A model generated the notes under the pieces. It had not been told where the DNA came from and did not search any database. It saw only the letters and a list, made by a program, of their open reading frames with translations. Both the position numbers and the translations under genes were made by a program. From Paenilisteria newyorkensis (GTDB lineage: Bacteria > Bacillota > Bacilli > Lactobacillales > Listeriaceae), in assembly GCF_000766145.1 (NCBI RefSeq), contig NZ_JNFB01000040.1, positions 1-64,000 on the forward strand: a stretch of 64,000 nucleotides of DNA, read 5' to 3'. Of this stretch, positions 56,469-64,000 are shown one piece after another; position 1 is the first letter of the stretch; every line of letters starts with the position of its first letter.

Positions 56469-58946
56469 TTAATAATGCGAAACACTATTCAGCCAAGTAG
56501 CCACAGAGTTACCAATAAAATATTGTCCTTCGTCATTAGGATGAAGTCCATCAGTATTGTTTTCATCGTAGAAATTCATGATTGCTTCTGCATCTGCTGT
56601 TCTAATTTTATCGGCTGCGTAGAATCTAACTGTGCCGTTAGCAACAGTTCCACCCCAATATTTCGTGCCGTCGACTACTAAACCAACCTTGGCTACATTG
56701 TTGTTATACGTTCCTGTTAGATAGCCATCGCCAATTTTATAGTCTGCCACAGTTACTTTTAATGGTTCATATACTTGTACCTGTACAGACGTTCTGATTT
56801 GTTTACTGCTGTCGTAGAAATTCACAATCACAACATCGCCGGCTTTTAGATTTTTGTCTGCTACGTAGAATTTAAAAGTACCATTAGCGATATCCCCGCC
56901 GTAGTAACGTTTACCATTGACATCGACGCTCAAAGCTGTTGCTGGGCCAGTATATGTTCCAGTGATGTACATGTCACCAACTGTGTATTTTGTAATGGCT
57001 CCTGTAATCCCAACTCTTGCTGAAACTTGTGCTTGCGCTTTATCTACTTGTTTTTGAAGTGTTGCTTTTAGCGCTGGGTCAGTCACTGCGTTTACTTTAT
57101 CTTGTGCGGCGTTAACTGCTGCTTGGTTCGTTGTCGTTTTAATATCTTTTGTTGGATCATTATTTAAGAATAGATCGCTCACGCTTGCTTTAGCTGCATC
57201 TTCTGCTTCTTTTTCAGCGTTTGTGCGGTCTGCTAGTTGTTGTTTTGCCTTATCTAAGTCGCTTTGAAGTGCTTCTTTTGACGTTTCATCTGTTACTTTG
57301 TTGATTAGATCCTCTGCTTTATCAATGTCTTCTTGTGTCATGCTTTCTGAAATGTTTCCGTTTGGATCGTTATTCTCAAATAAGTTGTTTACTGCTTCAC
57401 GCGCTTTTTCTTGCGCTTCTTGTTCCGCAGCTTCTTTACGATCTGTTAATTGTTGTTTTGCTTTGTCCAAATTTTTTTGAAGTTCTGCTTTTTTCGTTTC
57501 GTCAGTTACTTTATTGACTAAATCTTGTGCTTTATCCAAATCGTCTTGTGTTAGATTCCCAGTGATGTCACCATTTGGATCATTGTTTTCAAACAGATTA
57601 TTTACTGCTTCGTTCGCTTTGTCTTGCGCTTCTTTCTCGGCAGCTTCTATGCGATCAGTCAATTGTTGCTTTGCGTCGTCCAATGCTGTTTGGAGCTCTG
57701 CTTTTTTCGTTGCATCTGTTAATTCATTCACTAAGTCTTGCGCTGAATTGATGTCTTCTTGTGTTACATTTCCTGTAATATCACCGTGTGGATCTTTATT
57801 TTCAAACAAGTTGTTTACTGCTTCTTGCGCTTTGTTTTCTGCATCCATACGCTCAGTCAATTGTTTCTTCGCGTTATCCAAGTCCTTTTGGAGTGCTGCT
57901 TTTTCGGTTTCATTTGTTACTTGATTCACTAAATTTTGCGCCTTGTCGATATCGCCTTGTGTCACAACTCCTGTAATATTACCGTTCGGATCTTTATTCT
58001 CAAATAAGTTATTTACTGCTTCGCGTGCTTTTTCTTGTGCTTCTTTTTCTGCATTATCACGAGCAATTAATTGTTGTTGCGCTTTATTTAGACTGCTTTG
58101 TAATTTCGTTTGCAACGAGCTATCTGTTACATCGTTAATTAGCTCTTGTGCTGCATTGATTTCCTCTTGTGTTAGTCCAGCTTTAATATCATTGGCTGGG
58201 TCGCTTCCACTAAATAAATTATTAACCGCCTCTTGTGCTTTTTGAGCCTGTGCAATGGCATCTTGTTGCATTTGGTTAGCACTTTTCGTAATGCTTTGCG
58301 TAGCTTGGAATACTTTATAATCTCTTGTAGAAGCAGTTCCAGTAGAAGCTAGTGTGATGTTTGTTTTTGTTGATGTTGCCACGAAGCTAAAAGTACCTTC
58401 ATAACCATTGAGGATTCCCTGATTTAAACCAATCAATGTTCTAGGTGCCAAATCATTAATCTGTAACGTAATATTTCTATTTACCATTGTTCTAGTCGGA
58501 CCAGGACCGACGCTTTGATCTAGATAGAACAGGGACGTGTATGTGTATTCTTTTCCGATTTCTGTATTGATTGTCTGAGATACAGAAGCATTTTTTCCAG
58601 CTTTAAAAGTAGTTTGCATAACTCCGTCCACATTACTTATTTGAAATAAAGTACCTGATGCATCTGTCGCTCTTACCCCTGGACTACTACCAGTTTCATA
58701 TCCTAGCGTTGTATAATCTGCACCAGATGTTAGATTCCAGTTCGCTGCTAATTTTTTATTATTCGTGGCTGAGATAGAAAGATCTTGGCTTAATAAGTTT
58801 GGGTTAAGCACCGCTAATGTGCTTGGTTGCGACTGTGATTCTGCCGCCTTGGCAGTTAGTGCTCCTAGTGGTGTCGTTACCGATGTTCCGAGTAGTGCTG
58901 CTACAGCTACAATACTTGCTGCTTTTTTCATTTTATTATTTAACAT
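56469..58946 (-). CDS. Secreted Cry1Ac-D-VI-repeat protein with Ig-like modules and SGNH-like tail
   Basis: About 825 residues. Signal peptide (AASIVAVAALLGTSVTTPLG, cleavage near AKA). An N-terminal carbohydrate-binding-like beta domain (about 40-225) is followed by six ~70-residue helical repeats (about 230-650; AVNNLFENNDPNGDITGNLT, then DIDKAQDLVNKVTDE) of the toxin Cry1Ac domain D-VI type. Two Ig-like modules (KYTVGDMYITGTYTG; YKIGDGYLTGTYNN) come next. The last 26 residues (DGLHPNDEGQYFIGNSV) instead resemble the Asp/His end of SGNH/GDSL hydrolases. No sortase motif. I prefer the ATG at 58946; one at 58958 crowds the AAAGGAG. Confidence 0.85.
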   Translation of the reverse strand: MLNNKMKKAASIVAVAALLGTSVTTPLGALTAKAAESQSQPSTLAVLNPNLLSQDLSISATNNKKLAANWNLTSGADYTTLGYETGSSPGVRATDASGTLFQISNVDGVMQTTFKAGKNASVSQTINTEIGKEYTYTSLFYLDQSVGPGPTRTMVNRNITLQINDLAPRTLIGLNQGILNGYEGTFSFVATSTKTNITLASTGTASTRDYKVFQATQSITKSANQMQQDAIAQAQKAQEAVNNLFSGSDPANDIKAGLTQEEINAAQELINDVTDSSLQTKLQSSLNKAQQQLIARDNAEKEAQEKAREAVNNLFENKDPNGNITGVVTQGDIDKAQNLVNQVTNETEKAALQKDLDNAKKQLTERMDAENKAQEAVNNLFENKDPHGDITGNVTQEDINSAQDLVNELTDATKKAELQTALDDAKQQLTDRIEAAEKEAQDKANEAVNNLFENNDPNGDITGNLTQDDLDKAQDLVNKVTDETKKAELQKNLDKAKQQLTDRKEAAEQEAQEKAREAVNNLFENNDPNGNISESMTQEDIDKAEDLINKVTDETSKEALQSDLDKAKQQLADRTNAEKEAEDAAKASVSDLFLNNDPTKDIKTTTNQAAVNAAQDKVNAVTDPALKATLQKQVDKAQAQVSARVGITGAITKYTVGDMYITGTYTGPATALSVDVNGKRYYGGDIANGTFKFYVADKNLKAGDVVIVNFYDSSKQIRTSVQVQVYEPLKVTVADYKIGDGYLTGTYNNNVAKVGLVVDGTKYWGGTVANGTVRFYAADKIRTADAEAIMNFYDENNTDGLHPNDEGQYFIGNSVATWLNSVSHY
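57003..58240 (-). repeat. Six tandem ~210-bp coding repeats
   Basis: Imperfect repeats encoding about 70 residues each, recognised by the plus-strand block aagttgtttactgcttc or close variants (near 57372, 57598, 57809 and 58010). The central four are most alike; the outer two are diverged. Confidence 0.85.
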
Positions 58947-59077
58947 ATTTACTTTCATTCTCCTTTGTGTTTGATTACTTTTTATACTGGTATTCCATAG
59001 TGGGCGGCCCCTTGCCCATCACCTCCTTATATGTTGTACTCAGAATGAGCGCCCCACCTACGTCCTTATTCGCTTTT

Positions 59078-59143
59078 TTATAGAGGTTGCGCGATTACCT
59101 GTTCCTCAGATATAGGTAGGTGGTAGGAACCATTCATGATCAT
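59078..59143 (-). CDS. Possible leader peptide ORF upstream of the Cry1Ac-repeat protein
   Basis: A 21-codon frame (MIMNGSYHLPISEEQV...) with a perfect AGGAGGTGA site six bases before the ATG. It lies about 130 bases before the surface protein start. Between them is a second, unused-looking AAGGAGGTGAT (59017-59027). It could be a regulatory leader peptide; no family recognised. Confidence 0.4.
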   Translation of the reverse strand: MIMNGSYHLPISEEQVIAQPL

Positions 59144-59182
59144 ATCTCACCTCCTAATAGCTATCAATAAATTATCTGATTT

Positions 59183-59863
59183 TTATATTAAACTTTCTAT
59201 TTCTAATATAATTTCACGTTTACTGGTCATCTGGATAAGGTCTTCCTCTTGCAAGGCTAGCAAACTATCGCTCAGCTTTGTTAGTCCAATCCCTACATAT
59301 TGCGCGATGAGATTCCGTGTAAAGACGGGAGGAATTTTCACGTAATCAGAACGGTTGGTGGGTGTGCCGAACTTTTTCCCTACTTCTTGCAAAGCTATAA
59401 AAACGCGCTCTTTATGTGTTTTTTTCATCGTCATGAGCTTCTTTGTGAATAAACTGTATTGATCCAACATGCTCAAATAGTGAAAAAGATAGCCTTCTTG
59501 TGTGCTCATAATTTTTGCGATAACATCACTTTTTAGGAAGCGCCAAATGATTGTTTCGGTGATTGTTGTTACTTTGAAATCTTCATTATTTGTATTTATC
59601 ATGCTATCTGAAAGGCCAATAAATTCGGAAGGGCCCTTGAATTCGAACACTTCGTCCGTTATGCTTACACTGGCAATCCCGTCGCAAATGTAGTATACAT
59701 ATTCTGTATCGTCTTGATATAAAGGAATAGTCGTATTCTTTTTGAACGTCATATTTATTTTTTCAATATGAAAGAATGTGTTTTCTACTAATAATTTAAA
59801 AAGTTTAGGTTGATTGAATTCCTGTTTGATCATTTCTCTGGAATATAGATTATTTTGACCCAA
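59183..59863 (-). CDS. Crp/Fnr-family (PrfA-like) transcriptional regulator 3
   Basis: About 226 residues, paralogous to the two regulators at 46-48 kb. Beta roll (about 45-130, YVYYICDGIASVSITDEVFE, then GPSEFIGLSDS), dimer helix and C-terminal HTH (PVFTRNLIAQYVGIGLTKLS, about 180-225). The TTG at 59863 is eight bases from GGAGG; a GTG two codons upstream (59869) is only four bases away, so TTG is preferred, as in regulator 1. It reads towards the Cry1Ac-repeat gene and is divergent from Mga-like gene 4. Confidence 0.85.
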   Translation of the reverse strand: MGQNNLYSREMIKQEFNQPKLFKLLVENTFFHIEKINMTFKKNTTIPLYQDDTEYVYYICDGIASVSITDEVFEFKGPSEFIGLSDSMINTNNEDFKVTTITETIIWRFLKSDVIAKIMSTQEGYLFHYLSMLDQYSLFTKKLMTMKKTHKERVFIALQEVGKKFGTPTNRSDYVKIPPVFTRNLIAQYVGIGLTKLSDSLLALQEEDLIQMTSKREIILEIESLI

Positions 59864-60082
59864 ATACACAACCTCCTTATGATTAATAGTATGTCATATT
59901 ATTTTTGACGTTTGTTACCTGAAAAAATGGTCCTATGCTCTAAATTGTGAATTATTTGTGACAGTTAGTTTTTTTGAGGGGTTAACAGATTAAAAAGTGG
60001 CATTAGGGGAAAAGAATAGAAAAGTTGGCGTTTAAAATGCGTCATGTCTCACTGGGGATACTTTTATTTTATGGGAATTTGC

Positions 60083-60112
60083 TTGTCATCGCCATTTTAT
60101 TTTGCCTAAATT
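60083..60112 (+). promoter_or_regulatory. Possible promoter of Mga-like gene 4
   Basis: TTGTCA, 18 bases, TAAATT, about 30 bases before the start codon. The remaining divergent spacer 59870-60082 shows no further clear motif. Confidence 0.45.
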
Positions 60113-60142
60113 TTGGGCGTTTTTGAAATGAGGGGGTTGCTT

Positions 60143-61606
60143 ATGAATCATTTTTGTTTGCGGTTAATACCTGATAAAAAAGTCCATCGTCAAATTTTGT
60201 TGATTGAGCAGGTCGCCAAGGCTAGGTATGCGATTACGTTGGATGAAATATCAGATACGCTCAATACGTCATTGCGAACGTTAAAAAGGGACGTGCAGGA
60301 AATTGAAAGTATGGAGGAAAAGTTAATTATTAGACATTCTGCTTCGATGCTGGAAATTGATGATAATGAGCTTGTGGATTTTGTTTTGGCTGAATTGGCT
60401 GAGAAGTCGCCGCTTTTTGCGATTACAAAAAGTATTTTTGAGGGGCGGTATTTGAATATTGATGAGTGGGCGGATGAGTTGTTTATTTCGACGTCGACGT
60501 TGTACCGGTATTTGAATCATTTTAAGGAGATTTTGGCGGATTTTCATTTGAAGTTGCAGTTGTCGCCGGTTGCGATTGAGGGACGCGAGGTGGATATTCG
60601 GTATTTCTTTCATTATTTCTTCTATAGTACGGATGATGTGTCGCAGAATTTTAGGCCGGATAAGCGGGTTTTTAATCTGTTTGAAGAGAGTTTTCAGTAT
60701 ATTATGGAGCATAGTGAGTTGGAGGGGCATGTGAGTCATCGGAGTGTGCTGTATTGGATTATGGTGATCACGAAGCGGCTTGAGTTGCGGCAATATATTC
60801 AGATTAGTGATGATGTGCAGTTGAAGCAGCAGGAGTTGCCGATGACGTATAAATCGATTGAAAAATTAGCCGTTGAGGTGCTGGGCCTTGTTCTTTCTTC
60901 TGATGCGGATGTGAACCGAAATGAAATGCTGTTTTTGGATTTTATTTTGTTGGATAATTATGTGTATACGGAGCAGTTTTCGAGTGGGATCGTGAATATG
61001 GAAAATGTGACGTTGATTGAAAATTTGTTCGCGATGGTGCGGGAGTATTTTGTTCGGAATGGGTTGGAGGAGCCGGATGAGGCGTCTTTGAGTATTTTTG
61101 TGTTTTTCCTGCGTAATATTATTTTGTTGAGTAGACTCTCACCGCTTTTTCAGAAAAATTTCTTTGAGGTGAACGCTTCAATTAAGAAGAATCATGGGAA
61201 TATTTTCGAGGTTTGGTATGATATTTTGAGGGGGAATGCGGTTCCTGAGCTTCAGCATATCGCGCATATCGATGATGTAAGCGTTAATCTGACCATGTTT
61301 ACGCTGTATGTGAATAATAAGAATAACGGGAAAAAGAAGCATATTTTGTTTTCGTTTGATGGGAAGACGGCATATTTGAATTATCTTCAAATTTTTGCGG
61401 CGAATATTGTGGGGAGTAACACGAAAATGACGTTTTTGTCGAATCAGCGTGTGACGAATGACTATATTAAGGAGTTTGACGTGGATATTTTGGTGAAGAA
61501 TTATAAGGAGCGTTATGAGCATTTTGACTGCGTGACGTATACGTGTTCTAGACAGCCGAATGCGACGGATTGGGACAAGGTTTCGCAGTTAGTTTTTGAT
61601 ATTTAA
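60143..61606 (+). CDS. Mga/AtxA-like helix-turn-helix regulator 4
   Basis: A 487-residue regulator, the closest relative in the window of the one at 44944. HTH 1 about 30-52 (ITLDEISDTLNTSLRTLKRD), HTH 2 about 100-125 (DEWADELFISTSTLYRYLN), PRD-like core, EIIB-like end (HILFSFDGKTAYLNYLQIF). The ATG at 60143 has GAGGGGG upstream; ten further codons before it are unnecessary. Codons ending in G (TTG, GAG, GTG) are used far more than in gene 2, although the proteins align throughout, suggesting different recent histories. Divergent from Crp/Fnr gene 3 and the Cry1Ac-repeat gene. Confidence 0.85.
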   Translation: MNHFCLRLIPDKKVHRQILLIEQVAKARYAITLDEISDTLNTSLRTLKRDVQEIESMEEKLIIRHSASMLEIDDNELVDFVLAELAEKSPLFAITKSIFEGRYLNIDEWADELFISTSTLYRYLNHFKEILADFHLKLQLSPVAIEGREVDIRYFFHYFFYSTDDVSQNFRPDKRVFNLFEESFQYIMEHSELEGHVSHRSVLYWIMVITKRLELRQYIQISDDVQLKQQELPMTYKSIEKLAVEVLGLVLSSDADVNRNEMLFLDFILLDNYVYTEQFSSGIVNMENVTLIENLFAMVREYFVRNGLEEPDEASLSIFVFFLRNIILLSRLSPLFQKNFFEVNASIKKNHGNIFEVWYDILRGNAVPELQHIAHIDDVSVNLTMFTLYVNNKNNGKKKHILFSFDGKTAYLNYLQIFAANIVGSNTKMTFLSNQRVTNDYIKEFDVDILVKNYKERYEHFDCVTYTCSRQPNATDWDKVSQLVFDI

Positions 61607-61611
61607 AAATA

Positions 61612-61946
61612 TCTGGGACATAACTCCAAACAAAATAAAATCGCCTGACCCTTATTTTGGGGTAAGACGAAAATAATGCGTTACACAAATCGAGCGAAAG
61701 CGTTTGTATTCTGGGGATTTTGATAGGATTAACCGTTCACTTTGTTTACGCTTATATTGGGACTGTAACTCATTGCATGTCGAACAGTCCCAACAAAGCG
61801 GAGCATACTGGTGTATGTGATGACTGAAAGCAGGGAGAGGGTAGTTTCCTCGACCATGCAAGAAGTTAAGCGTAGCAGAACCGGAAGTCCGCCAAATCCC
61901 CTGAATGCGAGCGCTTGTCGCCGATTTATTTCGGCTATGTCCCAGA
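61612..61946. repeat. Large palindromic repeat element, copy 3
   Basis: The most complete copy, 335 bases, bounded by TCTGGGACATA and TATGTCCCAGA. Inside are secondary palindromes (GAGCGAAAGCG / CGAGCGCTTGTCG arms, TTGGGACTG / CAGTCCCAA) and the conserved central hairpin (AGCATAC-tggt-GTATGTG, about 61802-61818). Shares its left flank, centre and right arm with copy 1. It fills the convergent gap between Mga-like gene 4 and the DeoR gene. Confidence 0.85.
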
Positions 61947-61975
61947 CTATTTTTTGTAGTGAATCGAATCACATG

Positions 61976-62737
61976 TTAGTTCGCAATGTCTACATTTATA
62001 GACTGCAAGCAGGATGCCAATTCAGCGGATAATACTTGGTCTGTCACTAATACATCGATATCCTCTATTTTCGCAAAAGTCGCGATGGAGCTTTTTCCGA
62101 GTTTGCTATTATCAACGAGTGCGATTGTTTTTCGGGCGGTTGCAACCATTTCGCGCTTGAGTTCGACTTCATACAGGCTAAAATCGGTTAAGCCGTCCGA
62201 TGCGTTCAGGGCATATGCTGACGTGAATAGGATGTCGACGTTTACTTTCTTCAATAATTCGTGCCCAATCAGGCCTTCAATCGAGTTGGAACCGCTACGG
62301 ACAATGCCGCCGATGATGATTATTGTCAAATTCGGATTTTCTTTTAGCATCGTGGCTGTCGTTAAGCCACTCGTCACAATCGTTAGGCGTTTCGTCGATT
62401 CTTTGATGAATTTCGCGAGTTCAAAACAGGTCGTGCTGGCATCGAGTATGATGCATTGGTCGTTCTCGATATATTCAAAAGCCGCGGCGGCAATGCGTTG
62501 TTTCTCGGAGCGGTGTTTCTTTTCGCGGACGGCGTATTTTTTGTCGATGTCGTCTTTTTCTTTCATCATGGCGCCACCGTGTGTTCGTGTGAGTAATCCT
62601 TGTTTCTCCATGGCATTTAAATCGGCCCGAACGGTTGCTGCGGAGACGTTTAGCTTCTCGCTCAACTCGTTGACGGACACTGTTTTTTGTTCTTGCACCC
62701 TATGTAAAATCTCACTTCGACGTTGATTTGCGAACAT
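61976..62737 (-). CDS. DeoR-family transcriptional regulator
   Basis: A 253-residue repressor. The N-terminal DeoR HTH (about 6-57, QRRSEILHRVQEQKTVSVNE, then VSAATVRADLNAMEKQGLL and TRTHGGAM) is followed by a sugar-phosphate-binding DeoRC domain (about 75-235, with ILDASTTCFELAKFI, IIIIGGIVRSGSNSIEG and ALVDNSKLGKSS). Such proteins respond to phosphorylated sugars. The transketolase gene at its right is on the same strand, upstream of it and separated by a terminator and about 160 bases, which suggests control of that carbohydrate cluster. Confidence 0.92.
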   Translation of the reverse strand: MFANQRRSEILHRVQEQKTVSVNELSEKLNVSAATVRADLNAMEKQGLLTRTHGGAMMKEKDDIDKKYAVREKKHRSEKQRIAAAAFEYIENDQCIILDASTTCFELAKFIKESTKRLTIVTSGLTTATMLKENPNLTIIIIGGIVRSGSNSIEGLIGHELLKKVNVDILFTSAYALNASDGLTDFSLYEVELKREMVATARKTIALVDNSKLGKSSIATFAKIEDIDVLVTDQVLSAELASCLQSINVDIAN

Positions 62738-62855
62738 GGATTTTCACCTACTTTTTCATATAATAGTGTAATTCATCGTTTCCTTCTATTTGCTTTCAAT
62801 AAATCACACTTTCATTTTACCACATGCCTACCAATAATTGTAGTATCTGGCAAAT

Positions 62856-62898
62856 GAAAAAGAGTCTAAGCAAGCATGCGCCACGCTCAGACTCTCTT
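62856..62898 (-). terminator. Rho-independent terminator of the second transketolase gene
   Basis: On the minus strand GAGTCTGAGC and GCTTAGACTC form a 10-base stem (one G-U), followed by TTTTTC. Confidence 0.88.
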
Positions 62899-62901
62899 TG
62901 C

Positions 62902-64000
62902 TCAATTCTTTTGTAGTGTCGCCAAAATTTGATCTGCTATTTTTTCAACGGAGAAACCGAAGTCTTCGGCGAGTTCTGGGCCTGGACCTGATTTTCCGAA
63001 TGTATCGATGGCGATGATTTTGCCTTGGTCACCGACGTATTTGTGCCAGCCTTGGGATGAAGCCATTTCGATCGCAATTCGGTGTGTGATTTCGCTTGGA
63101 AGGACGGCTTCTTGATAGTCCGCGGATTGGCGTTCGAATAATTCCCAACTCGGCATGCTGATGACACGGGCGCCGATTTGTTCTGTCGCTAAGCGTTCGC
63201 GGACTTCCATCGCTAAGGAAACCTCGGAACCAGTTGCGATTAGGAGCATGTCTGTCGTTGCGGTCGGCGATTCGGCTAGGATGTATGCGCCTTTTTCGAC
63301 GTCTGTCGCGGCTTTCGTGTCTGTGGTCGGCAAGATTGGTAACGCTTGACGGCTGAGCACGAGCATAACTGGGTTTTCTTGTTGTGTTAGCGCGTATTTG
63401 TAGCTCGCAACCGTTTCATTCGCATCTGCCGGCCTTAAAACGACCAAGTTCGGCATCGCTCGGAATGAGGCCAGGTGCTCGATTGGCTCGTGTGTCGGGC
63501 CGTCCTCTCCAACCATGATCGAATCGTGCGTCATCACGTATGTTACTGGAAGATTCATGAGAGCTGCCGAACGAATCGCGCTCCTTAAGTAGTCTGAGAA
63601 TACGAAAAAGGTCGCGCCATATGGCTTGATTCCGCCGTGCAAAGCCATTCCATTCAAAATTCCACCCATCGCAAACTCGCGGACGCCAAACCAGATATTT
63701 TTGCCTTCGTAATGGTTAGCGAGGAAGTCACCGCTGTTTTTAAGCATCGTTTTGTTGGAAGATGACAAGTCAGCCGAACCGCCAAATAGGCTTGGTAATT
63801 GAGGCGCTAGCTCGTTTAAAAGTGTACCAGAAACGTCTCGTGTTGCCACTGGCGCATCGTCCGTCGTGTAGGTAGGTAAAACGAGTCCTTGATCCGCGGT
63901 TTCTTGATTGTCGATGAGGCGTTGCAATTTCTCCGCTTCTTCTGGGTAGTCGTTTCTGTATTTGTTGAACGCTTGGAGCCACTTCGATTCACGGTGGTTT
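62902..64000 (-). CDS. tkt: Transketolase (second copy), C-terminal part, continues past the window
   Basis: The frame is open to the window edge (NHRESKWLQAFNKY and onwards), so only the C-terminal ~365 residues are present. It has FGGSADLSSSNKT, the pyrimidine-domain [40 protein letters not shown], and the C-terminal VISMPSWELFERQ domain. Paralogous to the operon copy at 27243-29264. With the DeoR gene beside it this resembles the lmo0342-type transketolase cluster of L. monocytogenes (recollection). Confidence 0.93.
   Translation of the reverse strand, partial: NHRESKWLQAFNKYRNDYPEEAEKLQRLIDNQETADQGLVLPTYTTDDAPVATRDVSGTLLNELAPQLPSLFGGSADLSSSNKTMLKNSGDFLANHYEGKNIWFGVREFAMGGILNGMALHGGIKPYGATFFVFSDYLRSAIRSAALMNLPVTYVMTHDSIMVGEDGPTHEPIEHLASFRAMPNLVVLRPADANETVASYKYALTQQENPVMLVLSRQALPILPTTDTKAATDVEKGAYILAESPTATTDMLLIATGSEVSLAMEVRERLATEQIGARVISMPSWELFERQSADYQEAVLPSEITHRIAIEMASSQGWHKYVGDQGKIIAIDTFGKSGPGPELAEDFGFSVEKIADQILATLQKN

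Noticed and set aside
57003-58240. Regularly spaced repeats that might suggest a CRISPR array
   Set aside because: Repeat units are about 210 bp, coding in frame and diverged, with no short identical repeats and unique spacers.
58975-59019. A 14-codon frame directly after AAGGAGGTG in the leader of the Cry1Ac-repeat gene
   Set aside because: The ATG is only two bases from the Shine-Dalgarno core, too close for initiation. Kept only as part of the leader observation.
59940-60010. PrfA-box-like sequence (gttaacagattaa) in the divergent spacer before Mga-like gene 4
   Set aside because: It lacks the symmetric TTAACAnnTGTTAA form; too many mismatches to call a PrfA site.
61986-62726. A 246-codon plus-strand frame opposite the DeoR gene
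   Set aside because: Antisense shadow; the minus-strand frame has clear DeoR motifs and a ribosome site.

Overview
The window looks like a chromosomal stretch of a Listeria species outside the L. monocytogenes clade. The run pyrG - rpoE - argS - DUF1934 - site-2 protease - 4-oxalocrotonate tautomerase - HD phosphohydrolase - lipoyl/octanoyl transferase - small membrane protein - oligopeptide-binding lipoprotein follows the order I remember for L. monocytogenes lmo2559-lmo2569. The galactitol/pentitol PTS operon resembles lmo2659-lmo2668. AT-rich intergenic DNA, strong AGGAGG ribosome sites, frequent TTG/GTG starts, LPXTG proteins and PrfA-like Crp/Fnr regulators also fit Firmicutes and Listeria. 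The genus is an inference from remembered synteny; no search was run.

Left part (1-26 kb), almost all on the minus strand. The first 77 bases are the right end of an IS3-family element. Next come an aldo/keto reductase, a YtrA-type GntR/ABC-2 operon whose first permease carries a likely one-base frameshift, and a YxlEFG-like ABC operon with a promoter-overlapping palindrome. pyrG follows, with a recognisable CTP-sensing attenuator (GGG start, terminator), then the housekeeping block, a beta-glucoside PTS EIIBCA behind a cre site and a RAT/terminator leader, a secreted beta-helix protein, an OppA-like lipoprotein, a small nicotinamidase/DHFR-like/oxidoreductase cluster, and an AbiE toxin-antitoxin pair.

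Middle (26.6-37.8 kb). One long minus-strand operon is headed by a PRD/EIIA-type regulator behind a cre site. It encodes a galactitol-family PTS (IIA, IIB, IIC), two zinc polyol dehydrogenases, RpiB, a TalC-like transaldolase, two ribulose-phosphate-3-epimerase-family enzymes and a transketolase. Together these would import a polyol as its phosphate, oxidise it and feed it into the pentose phosphate pathway. A palindromic repeat element interrupts the operon between IIB and IIC.

Right part (38-61.6 kb). This is an accessory region of surface proteins and regulators. Three large exported proteins on the minus strand (an LPXTG adhesin with 453-bp repeats, an LPXTG MucBP protein, and a Cry1Ac-D-VI-repeat protein with an SGNH-hydrolase-like tail) each have an Mga/AtxA-like regulator on the plus strand upstream. 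Three Crp/Fnr (PrfA-like) regulators, a fourth Mga-like regulator, a GH63 glycosidase, Tpx and MsrA lie between them. The repeated surface-gene/divergent-Mga layout is the most distinctive feature of the window.

Right end (61.6-64 kb): the third copy of the large palindromic repeat, a DeoR-type regulator and the C-terminal half of a second transketolase running off the window.
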